Source: Abyssalbus ytuae | Lineage (GTDB): Bacteria > Bacteroidota > Bacteroidia > Flavobacteriales > Flavobacteriaceae | Reading direction: 5' to 3' | DNA: 64,000 bases | NCBI RefSeq assembly: GCF_022807975.1 | Contig: NZ_CP094358.1 | Location: forward strand, 3,162,001 to 3,226,000 | In this document: one piece after another, positions 32,997 through 41,689 of the stretch | How the letters are laid out: each line of letters starts with the position of its first letter | Numbering within the stretch: position 1 is the first letter of the stretch | Notes under the pieces: model-generated | The model's database searches: none | Seen by the model: only the letters and a program-made list of their open reading frames with translations | What the model was told of the DNA's origin: nothing | Made by a program: the position numbers and the translations under genes

Positions 32997-33848
32997 ATGA
33001 ATAAACCTGATACTTTTAAAGATAAAAAACAAAGTTCCCAACCGGGGAAAACCTTCAAAATGAAAATTAAACCTGTGATTATAAGAGATAATTATAGAGG
33101 AAGCCAAAAGTTAAAAGGTAAAACAGCTTTTATAACAGGCGGCGATAGTGGTATAGGTAAAAGTGTGGCGTTACATTTTGCCAGGGAAGGTGCCTCTGTG
33201 GCCATTGTTTATTTTAATGAACATACCGATGCTCAAAATACCAGGCACGAGATTGAAAAAGAAGGAGTAAAATGTATTACGATAAACGGCGATGTAAAAG
33301 ATATTGAGTTTTGTAAAACAGCGGTAAAAAAAACTCTCGAAGAATTAGGAGGCCTGAACATTGTGGTGAATAATGCAGCTATGCAGTTTCCTGAGGACAA
33401 TATAGAGGATATTGAAATTGAAAATCTTCATAAAACCTTTCAGACAAATATTTACTCCTATTTTTACATTACCCGGGAAGCGGTAAAGTATTTAAAGAAA
33501 GGAGATTGTATAATAAATACAACCTCGGTAACCGCATACAGAGGCAGTGAACACTTATTGGATTATTCGAGTACCAAAGGAGCCATTACCTCATTTACCC
33601 GCTCTCTGGCTAAATCTCTTGCTAAAAAAGGAATAAGGGTAAACGGTGTAGCTCCCGGCCCTATATGGACCCCTTTAATACCTGCTACTTTTGATGATTT
33701 TGAAAATTTTGGTCAGGATACTCCTATGGGAAGGGCAGGGCAACCTGCTGAAGTTGGACCGGCTTATGTGTACCTGGCATCAGAAGACAGTAGTTACATG
33801 ACAGGCCAAATTTTGCATATTAACGGAGGAGAGGTAGTAGGAGGTTAA
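32997..33848 (+). CDS. Short-chain dehydrogenase, YghA/YhdF-like
   Basis: This 283-residue SDR has a 40-residue N-terminal extension (KPDTFKDKKQSSQPGKTF) typical of the YhdF/YghA/GSP39 stress-type SDRs. It then shows TGGDSGIGK, VNNAAMQ, the serine in TTSVTAY, YSSTK with the catalytic pair, and the C-terminal YMTGQILHINGGE. Bacillus members are general-stress proteins. It is followed 17 nt later by an HExxH protein gene. Substrate unknown. Confidence 0.88.
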   Translation: MNKPDTFKDKKQSSQPGKTFKMKIKPVIIRDNYRGSQKLKGKTAFITGGDSGIGKSVALHFAREGASVAIVYFNEHTDAQNTRHEIEKEGVKCITINGDVKDIEFCKTAVKKTLEELGGLNIVVNNAAMQFPEDNIEDIEIENLHKTFQTNIYSYFYITREAVKYLKKGDCIINTTSVTAYRGSEHLLDYSSTKGAITSFTRSLAKSLAKKGIRVNGVAPGPIWTPLIPATFDDFENFGQDTPMGRAGQPAEVGPAYVYLASEDSSYMTGQILHINGGEVVGG

Positions 33849-33865
33849 ATATTAAAATTTTTAGT

Positions 33866-34420
33866 TTGAATAAAACATTTGTTATACCATTATCAATAAA
33901 AAAAGAAGCTGAAACAGCATTATCTTATTATCCTCAGCTAAAAGGAACTAAAATAATTTTTAAGTTTAAAAAGAATATTAAAAAGTCTACTATGCAGGCC
34001 CGGCCTGCTTTTAGTAGCTTTTTCAGAAAGAGAAAACAAAGAAAATATCTTATTCTTATAAGCGAAAAATTTAAAATTTCAGGCAGGGAATTTTTAACAA
34101 AAGATGTGCCTGAAAATGTTTTAATAGGCTGGCTGGGCCATGAATTGGGACATATTACAGATTACAAAAACAGAAGCAAATGGAATTTGCTGGTTTTTGG
34201 GTTAAAATACCTGTTTTCCCATAATCATATAAAAGAAGCCGAAAGGGCAGCTGATTATTATGCTGTAATAAACGGAATGGAAAAATACATCATTGAAACA
34301 AAAAATTTTATTTTAAACCATGCCGATATTCCTGAAGTGTATAAGTGGAGAATAAAAAAGTTTTATTTATCACCGGAAGAAATAATGGATATGGTCAAAG
34401 AGCGTGATAAAGATAAATAG
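33866..34420 (+). CDS. HExxH metalloprotein, peptidase-like
   Basis: This 184-residue protein contains a zincin motif WLGHELGHITDY (HELGH) followed ~35 residues later by EAERAADYYAV, the Glu/Asp pair usual for a third zinc ligand in M48-like and related families. There is no signal peptide and only a weakly hydrophobic segment (NLLVFGLKYLF), so it may be cytoplasmic. The start is TTG 33866; a stop codon lies directly before it in frame and the next ATG is at residue 43. It probably shares an operon with the upstream SDR. Confidence 0.7.
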   Translation: MNKTFVIPLSIKKEAETALSYYPQLKGTKIIFKFKKNIKKSTMQARPAFSSFFRKRKQRKYLILISEKFKISGREFLTKDVPENVLIGWLGHELGHITDYKNRSKWNLLVFGLKYLFSHNHIKEAERAADYYAVINGMEKYIIETKNFILNHADIPEVYKWRIKKFYLSPEEIMDMVKERDKDK

Positions 34421-34425
34421 TGGGT

Positions 34426-35955
34426 TTATTTGGTGTTAAGTGACACAAATTCTTCCCAATTGGCAAACTTTTCATCATTCATTACACGTTCCATTTTTAC
34501 CTGGCCACCTTTTTTCTTGTTATTATCACTCCATTCATAAAATACCGAAAGAGGTATTACATTAACTTTTACTCCTTTTAATGCTTTAGATCTGGCCACT
34601 TTGTAATTCTTATTGGCATTTTTTAAAAATTCATCCAGTTCTGTGGCTAATTTTTCATTCTCAACGTGGCTTTCGGTACCCAGGTACCAGGTATGATAAA
34701 ACTCATTATCTTCATACCTTTTGGCCGAAATAGTATATTCGGGTATTTTTATTTTGAATTTGTCTTCCAGGTTTTTTACTGCATCATCCAGTTTATTTAC
34801 AGATAGTTGAGACCCTACTTTATTAAGAAAGAATTTGGTACGGCCGGTAATTTTAATTTCGGCTTTTTCAACATCAGTAAACTCGATGGTATCCCCAATT
34901 AAATAGCGCCAGGCTCCTGAGACCGTACTTATAATTAAAATATAATCCTGATTTGCTTTCACTTCAGCTAGTGTAACAGAGGGAGCATTTTCTACGATAG
35001 AGCCGTCCTCCTGTATATATTCGGGCTGAAAAGGGACAAATTCAAAATATATACCATTGTCTGTAACCAACTGCATTGCTGAAGTTTCCGGACGGGTTTG
35101 AAAAGCTAAAAAACCTTCGGAAGCAAGATAAGTATCGATAACAGTAACGGGTTTACCCATGAGAGCATTAAAACTTTTCTCGTAAGGACCAAAAGCTACC
35201 CCGCCCGAGGTGTAAACCTGCAAATTGGGCCATATTTCATGTATGTTTTTAAGGTTGTGGTGTGAAATGACTTTTTGCAACATAAGCTCTATCCAGGCAG
35301 GGATGCCACTAAGGGCTCCTATGTCCCAATCGGCTGCCTTTTCCGCTATTTTTTCCACTCTTTTGTCCCAGTCATCGATCTTTGCTATTTCTTCTCCGGG
35401 TTTATAGTAGCTTCTAAACCAAAAGGGGATATTACTGGCACTTATACCACTAATTTCACCTTCAAGGTGATCGTCTTTTTCAACTAAATCAGTAGAACTT
35501 CCCAGCATCATAATCTCTTTTTCAAAAAAATCGGCAGGCAAATCAAAGTTACTTAGTGCGAATACCTGGTCAACCCCCGCTTTTTTTATGGCATCAATCA
35601 TGTCGTTTGTCACAGGAATTTTTTTACTTTTCTTACCCGTGGTTCCTGAACTAAGTGCAAAATAATCAGGGTTACCCGGCCATGTAATGTTTTCTTGTCC
35701 CTGATGAATTTTTTTCCACCATTGTTTATTAATTCTTTTATAATCAAAATAGGGAACTGAAGCAGAAAAAGATTTTTGTATATCATCAGAATTTAATATT
35801 TCCTCAAAATTGTAAAACTTTCCAAAAGATGTATCTTTTGCTTTGGAAAGCAATTCTTCAAGGACTTTTTTTTGTTCTTCAACAGGATTTTTTTCAGGGG
35901 TTAATGCATCTTTGGCATGTATTACCCCCTTAATGATGTTTCCCAGGATAGCCAT
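34426..35955 (-). CDS. GH3-family acyl-acid-amide synthetase-like protein
   Basis: This 509-residue protein belongs to the GH3 auxin-responsive family of adenylating enzymes. It has the phosphate-binding SSGTTGKKSK (about 106-115), YTSGGVAFGPYEKSF, YLASEGFLAFQ and ITGRTKFFLNKVGSQLS, in the expected order and at nearly full plant length. Plant members join amino acids to hormones; bacterial members are mostly uncharacterised and probably adenylate a carboxylic acid. It ends 6 nt before the stop of the HExxH gene (tail to tail) and begins 39 nt downstream of the next gene. Confidence 0.88.
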   Translation of the reverse strand: MAILGNIIKGVIHAKDALTPEKNPVEEQKKVLEELLSKAKDTSFGKFYNFEEILNSDDIQKSFSASVPYFDYKRINKQWWKKIHQGQENITWPGNPDYFALSSGTTGKKSKKIPVTNDMIDAIKKAGVDQVFALSNFDLPADFFEKEIMMLGSSTDLVEKDDHLEGEISGISASNIPFWFRSYYKPGEEIAKIDDWDKRVEKIAEKAADWDIGALSGIPAWIELMLQKVISHHNLKNIHEIWPNLQVYTSGGVAFGPYEKSFNALMGKPVTVIDTYLASEGFLAFQTRPETSAMQLVTDNGIYFEFVPFQPEYIQEDGSIVENAPSVTLAEVKANQDYILIISTVSGAWRYLIGDTIEFTDVEKAEIKITGRTKFFLNKVGSQLSVNKLDDAVKNLEDKFKIKIPEYTISAKRYEDNEFYHTWYLGTESHVENEKLATELDEFLKNANKNYKVARSKALKGVKVNVIPLSVFYEWSDNNKKKGGQVKMERVMNDEKFANWEEFVSLNTK

Positions 35956-35994
35956 GTGATATAATTATTTCTTGAATCAAAAAAACAGCTTGAT

Positions 35995-36495
35995 TTATAA
36001 TGATATTTTACCTTTTTCGGTTAATTCTTTTTTATCACCGGATAAGGCTGCACTGGCCATTTTTAATAAAGTAACCAGTTTATTGCTTTTACTGTCCCAA
36101 TAATAAGCATCTTCTATCCATATTTTAAGCAAGGAGATGTTGGGGTCATTTTTTCCGTCATACCATGCTTCCAGGTAAGGGCTCCATAGCTGGTCAATTT
36201 TTTCTTTATCAACTAGCAAAATTCCGATGCCGTAAACGGACAAGTATTCGTTTTTACCTTCATTGGCATATACCAACTGTATTCGGTTATCACCGGATAT
36301 TTCTTTGTAGTTTGTATGGTCTTTAGAAATAAAGAACCATAAATTTCCTTCATCGTCTACCTCTGCAGTAGTCATCGGGTTTGCTGATAACGGTATTTTG
36401 TTGAGGTTAGTCAGCATCATACAGGTTTTTGTATGACCGGTAATTTCTTTGATTTTTTCTAAACCTTCTTTCTTTTTCAAATTATTTTCTCCCAT
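35995..36495 (-). CDS. PNPOx-like general stress protein (GSP26 type)
   Basis: This 166-residue protein has the split-barrel flavin-binding fold of pyridoxamine 5'-phosphate oxidase-like general-stress proteins: CMMLTNLNKIPLSANPMTT, VDDEGNLWFFISKDH, IQLVYANEGKNEYLSVYGIG and YWDSKSNKLV near the end. Members bind FMN or F420-like cofactors, and several are induced by stress. It precedes the GH3 gene on the same strand by 39 nt, suggesting cotranscription. Confidence 0.85.
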   Translation of the reverse strand: MGENNLKKKEGLEKIKEITGHTKTCMMLTNLNKIPLSANPMTTAEVDDEGNLWFFISKDHTNYKEISGDNRIQLVYANEGKNEYLSVYGIGILLVDKEKIDQLWSPYLEAWYDGKNDPNISLLKIWIEDAYYWDSKSNKLVTLLKMASAALSGDKKELTEKGKISL

Positions 36496-36515
36496 CTTCT
36501 TTTATTTTTATAGTA

Positions 36516-36683
36516 TTATGCAGCAATTAAATTACATTCATTCATACGTTCAATACATGACTGCGCACATTTTTGGCAGTGGTCGTGATCATGTTCACCG
36601 CATTGGCTTGCACACCATTTGCAAATTTCGGCTTGAATATTTAAATCTAAGTTATTTAATATTGCAGGGTATAACTGTTGCAA
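36516..36683 (-). pseudogene. C-terminal remnant of a copper-binding four-helix-bundle protein
   Basis: A minus-strand frame of 55 codons (TTG 36683 to TAA 36516-36518) encodes QAEICKWCASQCGEHDHDH followed by CQKCAQSCIERMNEC. This is the cysteine-rich C-terminal half of the four-helix-bundle copper-binding (Csp/DUF326-like) family, whose usual length is about 110-135 residues. No ATG or N-terminal helices are present: an in-frame stop lies three codons before the TTG. It is therefore probably a decayed gene, though a short functional protein is not excluded. It lies between the PNPOx-like and PfpI genes. Confidence 0.7.
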
Positions 36684-36711
36684 ATCGTTAAATTATTAAT
36701 CCTAAAAAAAT

Positions 36712-36745
36712 AAAAAACCCGTGGAAACGTCCATGGGCTTTTTTT
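36712..36745 (-). terminator. Terminator between PfpI gene and Csp remnant
   Basis: CCCGTGGA (36718-36725) pairs with TCCATGGG (36730-36737), with one G-T wobble. The stem is followed by T-runs in both directions, so it can end the PfpI transcript on the minus strand and anything on the plus strand. Confidence 0.75.
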
Positions 36746-36765
36746 GTTATATTTTACAAAAAAGA

Positions 36766-37329
36766 TTAAACATTTACTGCCTGGCCTTCATGCTTTCCTT
36801 CTTTTATTTCTTCTATTATTTTATCAATAAAGGCCGGGAGGTCATCGGGATTTCTACTTGTTACCAGGCCATTGTCAACCACCACTTCTTTATCTGTCCA
36901 TCTGCCTCCGGCATTTTTGACATCGTCTTTTATAGTATGATAAGAAGTTATTTCACGGTTTTCAACAACACCCGCACTAATCAACAGCCATGGTGCATGG
37001 CATATTGCAGCCACCGGTTTTCCGCTTTTAAAAAAAGCTTTTATAAACTCCAAAGCATTATTATTTGTTCTTAACGAATCCGGATTCATTACGCCCCCCG
37101 GTAATACCAATGCGTTATAATCACTTTCGCTTGTATTGTTCAACAACCTGTTTACACTTATCGATTTAGACCAATTACCATTTTCCCATCCTTTAATATC
37201 TCCGTCTTTATCAGACACAATGTGAACGGTAGCACCTTCTTTTGTTAAAGCTTCATAAGGTTCAAAAAGTTCTGATTTTTCAAATCCGTCGGTTGCCAGA
37301 ATAGCAACTTTCTTCCCATTTAATTTCAT
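36766..37329 (-). CDS. PfpI/DJ-1-family protein
   Basis: This 187-residue protein matches the PfpI/YhbO branch of the DJ-1 superfamily: KVAILATDGFEKSELFEPYE at the start, LVLPGGVMNPD, and the nucleophile elbow VAAICHAPWLL with the reactive Cys followed by His. Members act on glyoxal-damaged proteins or nucleotides or as small-molecule hydrolases, and are often stress-induced. The last residues EGQAVNV are unremarkable. It has its own terminator downstream. Confidence 0.9.
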   Translation of the reverse strand: MKLNGKKVAILATDGFEKSELFEPYEALTKEGATVHIVSDKDGDIKGWENGNWSKSISVNRLLNNTSESDYNALVLPGGVMNPDSLRTNNNALEFIKAFFKSGKPVAAICHAPWLLISAGVVENREITSYHTIKDDVKNAGGRWTDKEVVVDNGLVTSRNPDDLPAFIDKIIEEIKEGKHEGQAVNV

Positions 37330-37472
37330 AGTCTTTTTATTTTTAACGATTAAAAAATATCAAAATAGTATAAGTAATACTTACTATAAGTACCACATAT
37401 AAAATTAAGGTTATATGAGAAGAAATATGTGCTTAATAAAATGAAATGTCAACTCAAATGATAAAGCAAAAA

Positions 37473-38351
37473 TTATAGAATCCTTCTTATTCCTGAGAAT
37501 TCTTCCCTGAATTTACTTGGAGTACAGCCTTTATTTTTTTTGAAAATCCGGTTAAAATTAGCAATATTGTTAAACCCGCTTTTATAGGCAATTTCAGATA
37601 TGCTCAGGTCTTTTTCTATGAGCCATCTGGCAGCAAACCCTATTCTTACATCGTTTACATAATCTATAAATGTTTTTCCGGTTCTTTTTTTAATAAACCG
37701 ATTAAAGGAAACGGTACTCATGTTAACCAATTCTGCGGCCTGGGAAAGTGATATTTTATTTTGAAAATTATCATGAACATATTCATAAATAATTTTTATT
37801 TTATCACTGTTTTCAAAATTATCAATGTTGGGAGTGTAGGTTGATAAAAGAGTTTGATTCCTTGATATTGCCAGGTCGTGTAAAATTGAAATTAATTCTA
37901 GAAAATAATCAATTCCGTCAATTTTAGAAAGTTTTTTTATCCTGGGACTTAGTTCTTCGGCTATTTTGTTTGAAAAAAGTATCCCATGCGTGGATCTTTC
38001 AAACATATCTTTTATAGGTTTCATAATCCTTCTTTTTAGCAAACCTTCGTTAAAAAGATCATTATGAAATTGTATTGTTATTTCGCGAATCTTTTTGTGA
38101 TGACAATTGTATAATTCCCAGCAGTGATGAAGGTTGGGCCCCACCAATACCAGCTCAATATCGTCAATTTCTTCAATATTATCTCCTACTATTCTTCTTA
38201 CACCTTTACCGTTTTTAATAAAGTTGAGTTCATATTCAGGATGAAAATGTAGCGGAAAGTCAAAATCATCTTTAACCCGGTCAAAAACCAAAAAACTGTC
38301 TTCCGGCGAAATGGGGGTAATCTCTCTATGGATATCTTTTAATAAAGCCAT
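37473..38351 (-). CDS. AraC-family regulator with cupin sensor (PUL 2)
   Basis: This 292-residue protein has an N-terminal cupin-like ligand-binding domain (DDFDFPLHFHPEYELNFI, VLVGPNLHHCWE) and a C-terminal AraC double HTH (about 190-285: ISLSQAAELVNMSTVSFNRFI, LSISEIAYKSGFNNIANFNRIF). Unlike the regulators at 24.5-29 kb it has the common sugar-sensing architecture. It is divergent from the symporter and mannosyl-glucose phosphorylase genes, so it probably controls PUL 2 in response to a mannose- or glucose-containing sugar. Confidence 0.9.
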   Translation of the reverse strand: MALLKDIHREITPISPEDSFLVFDRVKDDFDFPLHFHPEYELNFIKNGKGVRRIVGDNIEEIDDIELVLVGPNLHHCWELYNCHHKKIREITIQFHNDLFNEGLLKRRIMKPIKDMFERSTHGILFSNKIAEELSPRIKKLSKIDGIDYFLELISILHDLAISRNQTLLSTYTPNIDNFENSDKIKIIYEYVHDNFQNKISLSQAAELVNMSTVSFNRFIKKRTGKTFIDYVNDVRIGFAARWLIEKDLSISEIAYKSGFNNIANFNRIFKKNKGCTPSKFREEFSGIRRIL

Positions 38352-38380
38352 TTATTGATATTTTATAATAATTAAATGAA

Positions 38381-38521
38381 AAAATAGTATTAAAATAATG
38401 TTAAGACACTATATAAATTTGATTATTCTTAAAAATAGGCTTTAAGAAATGGCAATTTATTAAAAAATAAATATAAAATAAATCATATTGATATTTTGTC
38501 ACATAAGATAAAATAGTATTA
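38381..38521. promoter_or_regulatory. Repeated AAAATAGTATTA elements in the PUL 2 divergent promoter
   Basis: AAAATAGTATTA occurs at 38381-38392 and 38510-38521, in the same orientation, in the 199-bp gap between the AraC gene and the symporter gene. A near copy (AAAATAGTATAA) is at 37372-37383, upstream of the PfpI gene. They are candidate binding sites for the AraC protein, but the region is very A+T rich. Confidence 0.35.
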
Positions 38522-38550
38522 CCGCTAACTATGATAAATAAAAAAATTGT

Positions 38551-40374
38551 ATGCTAAAAAGTGTTGATATTTTAATTATAGTACTATACCTGGTATCAAT
38601 TGTAATTATAGGATTGGTACTAAGAAAAAGAGCCCAAAGAAGTAAAGATGATTATTTACTGGGAGGTAAATCCATACCATGGTATATGCTGGGATTGTCT
38701 AATGCTTCGGGAATGTTTGATATTTCGGGGACAATATGGCTGGTTACTTTATTATTTGTATACGGAATAAAAAGTGCATGGATTCCCTGGTTATGGCCAG
38801 TGTTCAATCAGGTTTTTCTCATGGTATACCTTTCAAAATGGTTAAGGCGATCCAATGCTACAACTGGTGCAGAATGGATACAAACAAGATTCGGTTTAAA
38901 AAAAGGAGCAAAATTATCACACATCATAGTAGTGGTCTTTGCATTAATAATGTGCCTTGGTTATCTGGCTTACGGTTTTATTGGTTTGGGAAAATTCATT
39001 GAAATTTTTATTCCCTGGGAAAATGTAAGTCCTTATGTTCCTTTTAATATTCCGGCCGAATTTGTACCACACTTTTATGGTATTGTATTTACCATGTTTG
39101 CAGTATTTTATTCGCTGTTGGGGGGTATGTCAGGAATTGTATGGGCCGATGTTGTGCAATTTGCTATAATGACCATCGCTGCACTTGTAATTGGTTATCT
39201 GGGTTTTCAGGCAGTAGGAGATAATTTGTTGAATGTACCCGAAGGTTGGATGTTACCAACATTTGGCTGGGAATTAAACCTGGATTGGACTGAAATTATT
39301 CCCGAAGTAAATCAAAAAATAAAAGAAGACGGATTTGGTTTATTTACTATCTTCTTCATGATGATGGTGTTTAAAGGTGTTCTGGTTAGCCTGGCAGGGC
39401 CGGCACCCACCTATGATATGCAAAAAATTCTCTCCACAAAATCGCCTGCCGAAGCTTCAAAAATGAGCGGCTTTGTATCGGTTATTTTAATGCCCATAAG
39501 GTATTTAATGATTGCAGGTTTTGCAGCCCTGGCTTTAATATATTATGAAAAGCTCGATTTACTTAACTCCGCAGGAAATGTTGATTTCGAATTAATATTG
39601 CCCACTGCAATCAGGGAATTTGTTCCGGTAGGTTTACTCGGGCTTTTACTGGCAGGATTAATTTCTGCTTTTATGTCCACATTTGCGGGTACCCTTAATG
39701 CATCACAGGCCTATTTGGTAAATGATATTTATTTAAAATATGCTAATCCGAAGGCATCTGCCAATCAGATAAAAAACATGAATTACCTCACAGGTCTGGT
39801 AGTGGTGATTATAAGTATTATCCTTGGCTTGTTTGCCAAAGATGTGAATTCTGTATTACAATGGATAGTATCTGTATTGTATGGTAGCTATGTGGCAGCA
39901 AATGTTTTGAAATGGTACTGGTGGAGGTTTAATGGCGAAGGATTTTTTTGGGGTATGGTAGCAGGGTTAGTGTCTGCTGGTATAGTGCCAAAATTGTTTC
40001 CGGATGTGTTGGAGTTATATTTATTCCCTGTTATTCTTCTTTTTTCAATAGCAGGATGTATTATTGGCACTTATACTGCACCAGCTACCGATGAAAATAT
40101 TTTAAAATCCTTTTATAAAAATGTGAAACCCTGGGGTTTTTGGGGACCTGTAAAAAGTAAAGTAATGGCAGCGGATCCAACATTTCAACCAAATACCGGT
40201 TTTTGGAATGATGTATTCAATATTATAACAGGAACCACTGCCCAAACTTTATTGGTGATATTGCCTATGTATTTAATTTTCAGACAAACTACTCCAATAT
40301 TAATATCCTTAGGTGTTTTGGCAGTGTGTATAATACTGTTAAAAAAATACTGGTGGAATAAACTTGAAGCATAA
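38551..40374 (+). CDS. Sodium:solute symporter (SSS family)
   Basis: This 607-residue protein has about 14 transmembrane helices and SSS-family motifs (DYLLGGKSIPWYMLGLSNASGMFD, VFYSLLGGMSGIVWADVVQF, GLLLAGLISAFMSTFAGTLN; each cut short as needed). Members carry sugars or similar solutes across the inner membrane with Na+. It lies 34 nt before the GH130 gene, so it probably imports the beta-mannosyl-glucose-type disaccharide that the phosphorylase splits. The long C-terminus with two further helices is normal for sugar SSS carriers. Confidence 0.9.
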   Translation: MLKSVDILIIVLYLVSIVIIGLVLRKRAQRSKDDYLLGGKSIPWYMLGLSNASGMFDISGTIWLVTLLFVYGIKSAWIPWLWPVFNQVFLMVYLSKWLRRSNATTGAEWIQTRFGLKKGAKLSHIIVVVFALIMCLGYLAYGFIGLGKFIEIFIPWENVSPYVPFNIPAEFVPHFYGIVFTMFAVFYSLLGGMSGIVWADVVQFAIMTIAALVIGYLGFQAVGDNLLNVPEGWMLPTFGWELNLDWTEIIPEVNQKIKEDGFGLFTIFFMMMVFKGVLVSLAGPAPTYDMQKILSTKSPAEASKMSGFVSVILMPIRYLMIAGFAALALIYYEKLDLLNSAGNVDFELILPTAIREFVPVGLLGLLLAGLISAFMSTFAGTLNASQAYLVNDIYLKYANPKASANQIKNMNYLTGLVVVIISIILGLFAKDVNSVLQWIVSVLYGSYVAANVLKWYWWRFNGEGFFWGMVAGLVSAGIVPKLFPDVLELYLFPVILLFSIAGCIIGTYTAPATDENILKSFYKNVKPWGFWGPVKSKVMAADPTFQPNTGFWNDVFNIITGTTAQTLLVILPMYLIFRQTTPILISLGVLAVCIILLKKYWWNKLEA

Positions 40375-40408
40375 AATAATAAAAACCGTATCAACCCGGA
40401 TTTAGAAC

Positions 40409-41605
40409 ATGAATAAAAAAAATTCTGTAAACTCAGTTAAAACGATTCATAATTATGAATCTCTCATGAGTGCTCATAGTGAGCTTATCAAAAGAAAAAA
40501 TGAGCCTTATCCCGCCAACAATGGTGTTTACGTAAGATATAAAAACCCTGTTGTAACAGCTAATCATACACCCATACATTGGAGGTATGATTTAAATGCG
40601 GAAACCAACCCTTTCGGAATGGAACGCATTGGAATTAATGCAGCTTTTAATGCGGGTGCACTAAAATGGAACGGTAAATACATTTTAGCGGTAAGGGTAG
40701 AAGGAAATGACAGAAAATCGTTTTTTGCCATTGCCGAAAGTCCCAACGGTATTGACAATTTCAGGTTTTGGGATAAACCGGTTGTGCTTCCTCAATTGCA
40801 AAAGCCTGATACGAATGTTTACGATATGCGTTTAACCGGGCATGAAGATGGATGGATTTACGGTATTTTTTGTACTGAAAGAAAAGATCCTGATGCTCCT
40901 GAAGATAATACAAGTGCGGCAATAGCCAACGCAGGAATAGTAAGGACAAAAGACCTTATTAATTGGGAAAGATTACCTGACCTGGTTTCCAGTACAGGAC
41001 AACAAAGAAACGTGGTACTTCACCCGGAATTTGTTAACGGAAAATATGCATTATACACCCGTCCCCAGGATGGCTTTATAAGTGTAGGAAGCGGAGGAGG
41101 AATAGGACTGGGATATGTTGATGATATGAAGGAGCCAGTCGTGCAAAACGAAAAAATTATAAACAATAAAATATATCATACAGTTTTTGAACTTAAAAAC
41201 GGATTGGGTCCGGCACCTATAAAAACCGAAAAAGGCTGGCTGCACCTGGCACATGGCGTCAGGAATACAGCCGCAGGGTTACGATATACTTTATATATGT
41301 TTATGACAGACCTGAATGATATATCAAAAGTCATTTACCAGCCTGCAGGCCATTTTATGGCCCCCATTAACGAAGAAAGGGTTGGAGATGTTTCAAATGT
41401 ATTATTCACCAACGGATGGATAAAAGATGAAGATGGAACAGTATACATATATTATGCATCTTCAGATACACGTATGCATGTAGCAATCTCATCGGTAGAA
41501 AAACTGACAGATTATGTGCTTAACTCTCCATCGGATAAATATATCTCATCCGAGTCGGTAAAAACAATAATTGATCTTGTAGAGAAAAATAAAGGATTGT
41601 ACTAG
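40409..41605 (+). CDS. GH130 4-O-beta-D-mannosyl-D-glucose phosphorylase
   Basis: This 398-residue protein matches GH130 subfamily 1 over its full length, with [85 protein letters not shown] and [12 protein letters not shown]. The characterised Bacteroides enzyme splits Man-beta-1,4-Glc with phosphate to mannose 1-phosphate and glucose in the cytoplasm. Expected phosphate-binding Arg and His residues are present. It is encoded between the symporter and susC of PUL 2. Subfamily assignment is firm; the physiological substrate is inferred. Confidence 0.92.
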   Translation: MNKKNSVNSVKTIHNYESLMSAHSELIKRKNEPYPANNGVYVRYKNPVVTANHTPIHWRYDLNAETNPFGMERIGINAAFNAGALKWNGKYILAVRVEGNDRKSFFAIAESPNGIDNFRFWDKPVVLPQLQKPDTNVYDMRLTGHEDGWIYGIFCTERKDPDAPEDNTSAAIANAGIVRTKDLINWERLPDLVSSTGQQRNVVLHPEFVNGKYALYTRPQDGFISVGSGGGIGLGYVDDMKEPVVQNEKIINNKIYHTVFELKNGLGPAPIKTEKGWLHLAHGVRNTAAGLRYTLYMFMTDLNDISKVIYQPAGHFMAPINEERVGDVSNVLFTNGWIKDEDGTVYIYYASSDTRMHVAISSVEKLTDYVLNSPSDKYISSESVKTIIDLVEKNKGLY

Positions 41606-41689
41606 AAATATTAAATGCAGGGTACAATCCTCATTAACTGAATGTTAATGATTATTTATTTGTCAACTGTTTAACTAATTTAAGTAATT

